A stretch of 64,000 bases of DNA from Adiantum capillus-veneris (lineage: Eukaryota; Streptophyta; Polypodiopsida; Polypodiales; Pteridaceae): assembly GCA_014529385.2 (NCBI GenBank), contig CM043948.1:80404760-80468759 (forward strand), in the 5' to 3' direction. The notes under the pieces are model-generated. The model was not told the DNA's origin. It saw only the letters and a list, made by a program, of their open reading frames with translations, and ran no database searches. Of this stretch, positions 22,130 through 31,189 are shown in pieces. The stretch's first letter is position 1. Each line of letters opens with the position of its first letter. A program made the position numbers and the translations under genes.

Positions 22130-23998
22130 GGGGAGTGAGAGAGAAAAAATGCTGCCACAACAGCTAAACGTGCTATCTTTGAGGTTGGCTTGGGTGGGGA
22201 GCAATCTGCATCCGAGCATCCTCTAGATAGGCGTGACTGCAAAGAGTGCCTGGCCCAAGCCCAAGTAGACCGAGCCGTGCGTAAAGCTACCTCCTCTGTC
22301 GAGGAATCCTCATGAATGTGTACATAGCATGGTGGGAACTCCGTATCGGCAAAGAGGTGAACCACATTGTGTCTACATCCTGTTGCATCTGGAGGTGTCA
22401 CAATACACTTGGCCAATGGCCAAAGAGTCTGAAGCATGTCTGTAACTCCTAGATCTCCCATGTGATGAGAGAACTCTAGGGCCTGTGTCTGAAGCCACTC
22501 CAAAACTGAGTCGAGAGTCCACTTAGTCTGGTCCCTACTGCAAAGTGGAAACGAGAAGCCAACCACTAAGTCTAAGGCCTCTATCCCCCTAACTGCAAGA
22601 AATAGAACATGAACCCTAAAGCAGGCTGCCTCAAGGTTTGATGAGGAGTCACCAAGAAAGCGCGTAAAGTCGTAGGCAAAGAAGTCTCATCGGCGCCTAA
22701 TGTCAAAGCTCGTCAAACCACGAGGGATTTTTGCAAAGGGAAACGTCTGTACCTGCACAGGGGGTCCCAAGAAAGGCTGTCCCTCCCTCACCAAGTGACT
22801 CGTGGAAAAGGCGCTGCTAAGAGAGCTCCGAGAATGAACCTACCCCCTGGGTCGACTATGGGATTGGAGCGGGAGGGGGGGGGGGGGGGGGGGGGGGAGA
22901 AGAGGGGTGAGGGGGGAGAGGAGAAGAGGCGGAGGGAGTAGGAGGCGGGGAACTAGGTGTGTGGGGGGGGGGGGGGGGGGGGCTGTCGAGGGTGAAGTTG
23001 GGGTGGAGGTTGGGGCAGAGACCTCGTCCTGCTCAAGATGACAGAATTGGTTCCCCGTGGGAACCCATTGTTGTTGGGCAAGTGCCTGAGGACCACTGTG
23101 AATGCTAGGCTGTCACTGTGGCCCCTGCCATTGTCGACCAGGAACCTGCTGCCAACCCTCCTCCGCTGGAGCCCCAGGATTGGAGGGTGACTCTGCTTGT
23201 GTGCCTCTGCCTGCTACTGCTAGCTAGCCCTTGAAGGCTGGGGCTAGGCCTGACGTGTAGGTCGAGGCCTCGTCCGTGGACACGCCTTTGCAAGATGGCC
23301 CGTCTGTCAACAAATGAAGCACTGATTTGGGTGGCCCGAATACTCCACGCTCTGTCTAAAACAACCCCCACTCACCTCAGAAAGAAGGATGACCTTCGGG
23401 AGAGTGTGGGTGTCCCTAACCAAAATGTGATCTAAGGGAATGCCAGCCGCCTTGGCAGCTATTGAGGCTGTCGTGCGAGGTGTCTCCAGGACAGTCCCAA
23501 TCGTTGAGCCTATCCTCGACAAAAGTGGTAGGTACTCCCTCCACAAACCAGGAAAGTAGACGGAGATGGGAAGGTCTACCTCCTCTATCAAAACATTTGA
23601 AGCAGGGTCAAAACCATGTCTCCACTATCGAAAGTGGGCTCGAACTGCTCGGATGGTCAAAGGGCTCATGACGATGACCTTGGATGACATCTCGAATGTC
23701 TCAAAATCAATCTCATAGTAGCCTCGTCCGAGGAACTCAACGTCCAAGATGTTGCCCACCTCTACAAGAAGGCGGGCCTGGAGAAGGGCTCGCAGCTCTC
23801 CTCTGCTAGGTCTAGTGTTGAGAATCTTGCATATGATGGAGGTCTCTGGAGGCGCTCTACCTCTGCTGCGAGGCTCGCTTGCTTTGTTGATGAAAGAGCA
23901 AGTCAGATGGTGGGCTCTCCAAGGTCGGGTGAGGGGGCTTCTGAGGAGTCTCTCTGGGATAGAGCATGAGCCTCCATTTGTGTTTGCTCTGCTGCCAT
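22126..23998 (-). pseudogene. LINE ORF1, DUF4283-like domain plus zinc knuckle
   Basis: RNA-binding protein of the LINE particle. Minus-strand start MAAEQTQMEAH at 23998. A DUF4283-like region follows (GRGYYEIDFETFEM, then WRHGFDP, ISVYFPGLWREYLPLLSRIG), then a CX2CX4HX4C knuckle near 23290-23330 (CFIC, QTGH, KAC). A TGA interrupts the knuckle where CGA (Arg) would be expected, and a TAG lies before WRHGFDP. The downstream part (22566 on) is linker-like and ends HSP followed by TGA at 22126. Poly-G runs at 22875 and 22963 fall in the linker and are likely slippage expansions that break the frame. Confidence 0.8.
22875..22982. repeat. Two poly-G tracts in LINE ORF1
   Basis: A 23-G run (22875-22897) and a 20-G run (22963-22982) separated by G/A-rich DNA. 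On the coding (minus) strand they are C-runs. Shorter G-runs lie at about 24250-24275 in the LINE 5' UTR. Confidence 0.95.
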
Positions 23999-24311
23999 GG
24001 AGAAGGGAAAGATGGAGATGACGAGATGTGGTGCTCGATTGGACAAGCTCGCTGAAAATGCCAAAAATGCAGATGACTTCAACCGAAACAAGACCTGGGG
24101 GGCAGCCAGGTGGAAGAATTGGGTGTGCAAAGTTGGGGCGGCGTGGGTTGAGGTTGAGGCGAGCTGGCGAAGCTGAGGCTGCCGCAACAGGCAAGCCGCT
24201 GGGTAGCGCACGCTGGGGGGAGGGGAGGGGAAAGCGATGGCGTGAGAGAGGGGGGGGGGGGTGGGGGGGGGGGGGTGAGGACAACAACAAGCGTGATATT
24301 GATTGGAAAAG

Positions 24312-24327
24312 TGGAAGGAGCAATGTT
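24312..24327. repeat. LINE target-site duplication, right
   Basis: TGGAAGGAGCAATGTT, the partner of 17818-17833; gypsy gag resumes inside it. Confidence 0.92.
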
Positions 24328-27300
24328 GACTTGGTTCTAGCCACTAAATAGTAGATATTTCCCAAACATTGATCAACTTCTGTGCAATTTTGCAGAGGAA
24401 TTCTCCAAAAGAAGAATTAAGAACAATATGATTTTTAAAACTTATACCTTTAAGCAAAAGAAAAACAACAAAGTGAAGAAAGCTTTGCTTCACATCAAGA
24501 AATATTGAGAGATGTCTCGTGCAAGAGTTATCGCAAGAATGATTGTTAGTTCTCTTTATAGAGGGCCTTAGAAACAAAACACTCAAGAAGGACTTGCACT
24601 TAAAGGTGTGCACCACAATTGAGCACGTCACCAAAGAAGTGTTGTATCTAGTTGACAATTGCAAGATCTATGGAGAGGTATTAGAGGATACTGGCACAAA
24701 CACCTATAATGCCTCTTCAACCATCAATGCGTCATTTCCAAAACACAATACTTGTATTCAATCACATAAAATGTAGATAAAGTGGTCGAGGAACTGATCC
24801 AAAGAATGTACCAAGCTTACCGTCAAAATCCAAATCTACAACAACAACCACCGCAGGTACAAAATGTACGAAGAGCATTGAAATGATGCACAATCGAGAA
24901 AAAATATACCAACCACATTACGAATGAATGTTTTTCAATAGGAATTCTGAGGGAAAGACCATACGGACCTTCAATAGTGCAACCTTTGCCACCGCCACCA
25001 AGGTAAAAGATAGGACCCAACAATGCAACACAAGGAGGAGAAAAATCACGACATATGTTGGGCCAAAAACCATCTTTACCTCATGAAAATAGAGCCATTG
25101 TTCAATATAAGCAGCGGATAGAACCACTTGTGAGTCAACAAATGTTGCCACCAATTTCCTATTATGAAGAGCCAATGGAAACTTACGAGAGAGAGCATGA
25201 GGGAGTAGCATATATCACAAAGGATTTTCCTTTTTGGGTAAGCTTAGACAAGAACCACTGGGTACAAAATTTTTCCACACAAGGGTGAGACAACGAAAAT
25301 CTTTGGATTTTGCAAGGGTTGTGGAAAAGATCACCTCATCCAATACTATGCAAAGCACCCGGATAACAAGGGGAAAGCAATTGTGGTTTTTATTGCGGTT
25401 TTCCTTGTTCAAGCAGATATGAGTGAGAGCTGACAATTCCTGTCAATGTGGTGACTAGTGCTTGGGCTCAGGAAGCAACAAAAAACATGCCTGTAGTAGA
25501 CGATCCAAAAATTCTTGAAAAAACTCAGTTTGAAAGCTTAAAATAAGGACTCAGATAGACTCCTAGAAAAGTAAAAAGAGACAAAATAAAACCAAAAAGA
25601 CTCAAGAAAAAGACGCGCTTAGAGACAAAACTAGCCCAAACAAGAGAACAACTCAAGCGTGAGAAAGTTAACAAAGAAAAAGCCGAGGAAGAGGACTTGT
25701 CAAAAACTTTATCGGGTGGTTCATACTTGGTAGAAAAAGTGAATGAGCATTTGGACATGATGATGCAAGCCTACAAGGCGAGACTAAAAAGTATGGAAAC
25801 CATAGGTTATTAGAACAAAGATGGCTGATGTATCCACATCCGGAAGCTGAAACAAAATGGTAAAAAATGTGCAAACATCTCATAGAGGTAGCCTAAGATC
25901 TAATGCATCCAGAAATATTGAATATTCCAAAACAAGTAGTATTGATACCTAGAAAGGAGGATGAAAGCATGCACAATGGAAACAAATAGGCAAACAAACT
26001 AAACTGGGGAGCAAAAAACCATTGGATACAAGGGTAGTGGCAAACACAACAAATGAGGCCAAGTCTCAGGAAATGCAACCAATTCTTGAAGTGGATGAGC
26101 CATGGCCACAATCCTTGTGGGAAACAATCAGAAAACAAAAAGACGGAAGTGCCACTTTGTGGTCAACACCAATCCAAAAATCAACATGGACCATGAGATT
26201 TATCTTGGGGATATACAATCATTATATTGGGATGTAGGAATTGAAGTATTCGCAAAGAGTAAACCTGGGATTTTAAGGACTTTACCCTCTTTTGTAGGAG
26301 AGTGCAAGACAAAATCAGAGGTGAAGGTCATTCCATCTCAATGGAGTCCACTTCCACAGATGATGGACACAAATAGCCTCCACTATGTCATCTCGTATAA
26401 GATGCACCATTACTCTCTCAAAACTTCTAAAGATTATACCATATTTATGGTATCAAATAGGAAAAAACTAGAAAAAATGGGGTTGAAAATCCCTCCACTG
26501 GCTGTTCTTGTAAGTGAAAAAGTGGATAAAACTGAACCTAAGAAACCAAAAGCAAAACCTGTACTAGTGATTGAGGTGGGTGAGTATTCAGAAGGGGAAG
26601 AAGGAAACACTACCTTATCACTTGAAGACCAAAAATTGACAGTGGGGTGGGTGTAGCCATCACTATGAACGAAATTTGGGAGAGTGGGGAAGACCACCTC
26701 TCAAGAAGACGCGTATGAAATTGCAACTAATAGATAGATTTGTAGAGACACCTTTGGCTATGCTTGAACAGATAATTGTATCCTCTTGTAGAATTAAGTA
26801 TGGGTATACTTTTTCCATAGTAGACTTTGGAAAAAGCAACAACTTTGAGGTTATTTTGGGGGGAGCACTCATACGTAAACTCAAAATGGTTCAAAATTGG
26901 GGCTATGACAACCTACTTGAGGCATAAAGGTGTAACAACCAGGGTCAACACAAAGGACCATAGTTAAAGAGATGTTACTCGAACTCAAATGGAAGAATTT
27001 GACATAACTATAAAATGTGATCACCAATTACCTACCTGGTTGAAAAAACAAACACATATTTGGATGTGCAAAGCATCTGAATATGGAAGCTTAAAAAGGA
27101 AAGATTGTATCCTAGAATGATTGATAGAGGACAAAAGCTACATGCAAGAGCCATTTCCAGAGGAATTACTTGAACCCTTTGGTTGGGATCAAGTACTAGA
27201 AACTCTAGAGATGTGTGTGAATGAGGTAACACTCACAAAATTTTGTGATGAAGATGGTTTTGACATAATGCCTTTCTAGATGGCGAATGCTATCTTGAAA

Positions 27301-28167
27301 CAAAAAGTTGAAACTGAGATGATGGAAACTCAAAAGATGGGTGATTGTAAACAAATAGTGGGTGAGGTTTCCATTTGAGATATTAGCAATGATGACGATG
27401 AGGAGTTCCAAGATTCATGGATGACGAGTTAGGAAACAATGCTATGGATGAGCTATTGAGAAGCTCAGAGAACGAAGATAAAACAAAACAAAACGAGGAA
27501 ATCTTCTATGATTTTCCAAATCAAAAATCAAGAAGACAACAAAGATATCAAGAAAAACGAGCGAGAAAATAGCAAAACAGACGAGAGAAACCAATGCCTC
27601 AATTATTGAGCAAAACGCAGTATCTTATGCTCGTGGGAGCAAGTAACTATATTTGGGACAAAATCACACAAAAGCCATTGAAATTGGATTCTCTAAACAC
27701 AATTCCAAAGAAGAAAAGCAAAAAGAAACCCAAGGAGACAAAAGAAACACCAACAAAAATGTACACAATTGAAAGCAAACAAGAATATCAAAAGCTAAAA
27801 TAGACCTTGAAAGAAGTTTGGACAAAGAAAATGGAAAGTGAAGAGGAATCCAGTACGGAGAAATTTGACGCACCCTCTTACTATAAAAAAAGACACCATT
27901 TAAGACTCAAAGGATTGCAATTTAGAAGCCAATGAGGGAACTAAAGGAGTCGGGTACATCCTATGATGGGCTTGAGAATGCAAGGAGGATTGATCTAGTT
28001 GAACCAGGGGAGGAACCAAGATTGGCTTACATGTCCATCGACCTCACTGAGGAGGAAGATCAACTTTTAATAGCCACTCTCAAGCAATATAGAGAGGTGT
28101 TTTCTTGGTCATATAAGGATCTTAAGGGAGTGGATCCGAGTATATGTCAGCATACAATACACCTTAA
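24328..28167 (+). mobile_element. Ty3/gypsy copy B: rest of gag, protease, start of RT
   Basis: Continues gag from the LINE insertion (LTWF, stop, PLNSRYFPNIDQ). It then carries the zinc-knuckle-like motif (about 25310), the linker ending LTVGWV at 26656, a protease remnant (26676-26927), a heavily broken linker (26935-27930), and the pol segment 27932-28167 with EEDQLLIATLKQYREVFSWS and KGVDPSICQHTIHL, the typical lead-in to gypsy reverse transcriptase. At 28163 the frame is interrupted by the TTAA element; reading resumes at 29484. Confidence 0.88.
26676..26927 (+). pseudogene. Gypsy aspartic protease remnant
   Basis: The frame reads FSIVDFGKSNNFEVILGGALIRK then MVQNWGYDNLLEA, which resembles the second half of plant gypsy proteases (xxFDVILGRPWL...). 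No DTGA-type catalytic triplet is visible in the frame, so the first half is lost or diverged. In an active element it would cut the Gag-Pol polyprotein. Confidence 0.6.
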
Positions 28168-29479
28168 CACTAGAATGGTAACAGGACACTTTTATGTCCT
28201 TGGACACTTTTGTGTCCTGTTAATTGACCATTTTGCTTGAATTATTTGAAGAGTATGAAAATGAATTTCTAGGTGCTATATATCCACAAAGTAAAAAAAC
28301 TTAGCATTTTTTTTTGAGTATCAATCTCACCATTAACCTTACTCTTGCACAACATTTTTGAACCTAAACTGTGTGAAAAAACGGGTCCTCTTTTTGGCTT
28401 TTTTTCAATTTTTGGCAACTATACCACTCTAAACTTCATGTTTGTGAGGTTTAGATGGCTAGAGGTTAGGCCTTCATAGTTCTCAACATGTTTTGATGCT
28501 TGTAGGGAGAGCTACTTGTTAAAATTCAAAGTTATGACCAATTTACAAGAATTGAATAATCCTATTTTTTTGCCAAAATCATCACTTTTATGATTTTTTT
28601 GGTGGTTTTCTTGATAACCAAATTCAATTTTGATTGTGTAAGTGTAATGTATAACATAAATCTAATCTTCCTTGAGTTTTGGGGGACCTAATATGCTATA
28701 TAGCATAGTATATGATGATGGTTGAGTTTTTTCATTGCTAAGAATACGATACATTTTAGAGTAGCAAGTATAACTTTCTCAATATTGCTAGTTTCTTAGT
28801 CCAATTTTGTGTATTTTGTAGGTAGTGACCATATCTAATCATAGAATACAAACTTGGCTAGATATTGAGTAGTTTTTATGGGTTTCTAGAGGTCATAATG
28901 CTAAACCCAGTTTTTTCATGTTTGCTTTATCATTGCCCCCAAGGTTCCAATTGTAAGAGATCCATTATCCTTTTGACATGCTCCATGGCTCCTTTTGAAT
29001 CCAGAGGCCCAAAGGGAACTAAGAAAACATGTATATAGTATCTGTATTGAGCGTGACTATAGAAACTTTGATAATAGGTCCGCAGAATGACAATAATGCA
29101 ACTTTTTTGTACCTATTTTTTTTGCCCAAAAAAATATTAGTGAGGTAAAAGCAACCATATGTTTTGGTCACCAACCCATTGAAGTTAACGGGGCATTTTA
29201 TCTCATGTCCTACAAAAATCTCCACTCTTATTTATATGCAATCAATCGTAAGAAATTGCTGTTTTGGGCAAAATGCACTGGTCCATCAACTTTGGAGGCT
29301 TGTAGTGACCAAGGGATGAGAAAAATTACAAGTTTCTCATTTTTTCCATATGTAGTAGCTATTGAACTATAAGCTCATGAAAGGATTTTTCAAAATGAGT
29401 GGATTTACTATGGTTTTGGAATTTTTTCCCAAAACCCTGAAAGGACACTTTTATGTCCTGTTAGGTTACCATTCTAGTG
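28168..29479. mobile_element. TTAA-flanked non-autonomous DNA transposon, copy 1
   Basis: A 1,312-bp element with ends CACTAGAATGGTAAC and GTTACCATTCTAGTG (15-bp perfect inverted repeat), flanked on each side by TTAA (28164-28167, 29480-29483). Inside the repeats are GGACACTTTTATGTCC-type palindromes at both termini, giving a foldback at the left end. There is no transposase frame. It lies inside gypsy RT; joining the flanks across one TTAA gives an uninterrupted frame (HTIHL then KSDAKP), so the boundaries are exact. A TTAA duplication is the piggyBac signature, although the CACTA-like tip recalls CMC elements. It is nearly identical to 41156-42494. Confidence 0.88.
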
Positions 29480-29483
29480 TTAA

Positions 29484-29810
29484 GAGTGATGCTAAGCCAC
29501 ACAGACAATGTCCCTAAACTTATAATGAAACTTTTGTGAAGAAAATCGAAGAGGAGATAGATAAACCTAAAGAGGTGGAGTTTATCAATGAGATCAAACA
29601 GACAGATTGGGTGTTGCCAATCATGGTAGTTCCCAAAAAGAATGGCAAATTGCAAACGTGTGTAAATCTCAAGCAAGTAAACACTGCCACCATAAGAGAC
29701 AACTATCCCTTACCCATCACAGATCATGTGATTGAGAAAGTTGCAGGCAAGGAAGCTTACAAAATTCTTTATGACTTTTTGGGCTATAACTAGCTTACTA
29801 TAAAGCCCAG
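29484..29810 (+). pseudogene. Gypsy reverse transcriptase, N-terminal part
   Basis: SDAKPHRQ leads into DKPKEVEFINEIKQTDWVLP, VVPKKNGKLQTCVNLKQVN and DNYPLPITD, the standard first blocks of gypsy RT, then KILYDFLGYN and a TAG. It is interrupted after LTIKP by the copia insertion at 29816 and resumes at 31190. Confidence 0.9.
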
Positions 29811-29815
29811 GATAC

Positions 29816-29903
29816 TGTTGGATTTATGCTGGCCATGTCCGGCCGCCCATCTAATTTCTACTAACCCAAGTGTATAGTACACTTGAGCCACTCTTCAATA
29901 TAG
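29816..29903 (+). repeat. Truncated copia 5' LTR
   Basis: It matches the first part of the 3' LTR up to CTCTTCAATATA, with a few substitutions, and then changes abruptly to coding sequence. Confidence 0.88.
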
Positions 29904-29907
29904 ACAA

Positions 29908-30960
29908 CCAAATGGACATCTTATTATGCTTATGCTTTATGTAGATGACATGCTTATTGCTGGTTATTCTAAGAAGGACATTGCTGACTTGAAAACCAAG
30001 CTGAAAAGTCAATTCGACATGAAAGATTTGGGTGAAGCCAATCACATTTTGGGTATGTGCATTACTTGTGATCGTAAGAAGAGGTTGTTGTACCTTTCTC
30101 AAAAAGAGTATGTGCACAAGGTTCTTGATCGTTTCAACATGCAGAAGGGGAAGGCTTTGAGTACTCCATTGCCTGCATACTTGAAACTTAACAAGAAAGA
30201 CTGTCCCAAATCTACTGAGGAAAAAGCTGCGATGGCTAAGGTTCCTTATGCTTCAGCTTGTGGTAGTCTTATGTATGCCATGGTGGCTACAAGACCTGAC
30301 ATTGCACATGCAGTGGGAGTTGTCAGCAGATTTATGTCTAACCCTGGTAAAAAGAATTGGGATGCTGTCAAGTCGATTCTCAGATACTTGATTGACACTA
30401 CAGATAGACACTTATGCTATGGTCATGGAGAGTTATCCATTAAGGGATATGTAGACAGTGATTATGCAGGCTGTGTTGACAATCATAAATCAACTACAGG
30501 TTGGATTTACACATTTGCTGGTTCTGCCATTTCTTGGAGATCAATTCTTCAAGATTGTACATCCATTTCCACTACAGAGGCAGAGTATGTTGCATTGAGT
30601 GAAGCATGCAAAGAAGCTATTTGGATTTCTCGCCTAGTGCAGGATCTTGGATTGAAGCAGTGCTTACCAGTTCTTCACTGTGATAGTCAAAGTGCTATTG
30701 CCTTGGTCACTGTGATAGTCAAAGTGCTATTGCCTTGGCTAAAAATCCAGTGTTTCATTCTAGAACGAAACACATTGATGTGCGTTATCACTTCAGTCGT
30801 GAATGCCTGGCAAACAAAAGCCTTGACTTAGTGAAAATTCCTACATCAGAAAACATAGCGGATGCACTCACCAAGAGTCTCGCCAACCATCAGTTTCAAC
30901 ATTGTCGTGAGTTATGGGCATTGGGTAAGATAGAGACTTACTCATTCATTCTCTCTTTTG
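29908..30960 (+). pseudogene. Copia reverse transcriptase C-terminus and RNase H
   Basis: The frame starts QPNGHLIMLMLYVDDM, with the copia YVDD catalytic motif (29939 region), then KTKLKSQFDMKDLGEANHIL, the RNase H blocks GYVDSDYAGC, STTEAEYVALSEACKEA and LHCDSQSAI, and, after a frameshift, KHIDVRYHF and ENIADALTK. The frameshift is caused by an exact 32-bp tandem duplication (30675-30738). Otherwise the frame is clean, so the element is younger than its gypsy host. Confidence 0.93.
30675..30738 (+). repeat. Exact 32-bp tandem duplication in copia RNase H
   Basis: Two identical units, 30675-30706 and 30707-30738, each starting TCACTGTGATAGTC. As 32 is not a multiple of three, it shifts the frame. 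Confidence 0.95.
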
Positions 30961-30990
30961 GCCTCTCACATTGGCCATCAAGTGGGAGAT

Positions 30991-31189
30991 TGTTGGGTTT
31001 ATGCTGGCCATGTCCGGTCGCCCATCTAACAGCTACTAACCCAAGTGTATAGTACACTTGAGCCACTCTTCAATATATATGTACATTATAATTGGGGGCC
31101 TTAATCTTTGGCTCACCCCCTTCCATACATGTGTCTGTGTGCTCTTTCTCCCTGCCCACAGCTTCTCCTTCACAAATCCTGCTTCATTA
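30991..31189 (+). repeat. Copia 3' LTR
   Basis: Starts TGTTGGGTTTATGC after a polypurine tract. It is about 199 bp if it ends at the GATAC repeat, or 196 bp if it ends at the CA of CTGCTTCA. Confidence 0.8.

Larger units (their letters stand above)
17834..24311 (-). mobile_element. Complete LINE (L1-like, plant) inserted antisense in gypsy gag
   Basis: A 6,478-bp non-LTR retrotransposon on the minus strand, bounded by a 16-bp target duplication. The 3' end is short poly(A) (T-run after 17834). The 5' UTR (about 23999-24311) is G-rich on the plus strand. ORF1 (23998-22126) and ORF2 (from 22129) overlap. Copy A of the host element shows the intact insertion site (7200-7220). Many stops and frame changes make it inactive, but its length is that of a full element. 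A shorter relative lies at 51756-54668. Confidence 0.92.
29816..31189 (+). mobile_element. Ty1/copia element with internal deletion, nested in gypsy RT
   Basis: Both LTR starts share TGTTGG(A/G)TTTATGCTGGCC. The 5' LTR is cut off after about 88 bp and joined directly to the C-terminal RT, so gag, protease, integrase and most of RT are gone. The 3' LTR (30991-31189) follows a polypurine stretch (AAGTGGGAGAT). GATAC precedes the 5' LTR (29811-29815) and follows the 3' end (31190-31194), a plausible 5-bp target duplication, although the LTR would then end in TTA rather than CA. Confidence 0.88.

Noticed and set aside
28168-29479. CACTA (CMC/EnSpm) element, judged by the CACTAG tip
   Set aside because: Those make 3-bp duplications; both copies here have a TTAA on each side and precise frame restoration with a 4-bp TTAA. 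The name is kept open but the piggyBac-type signature fits better.
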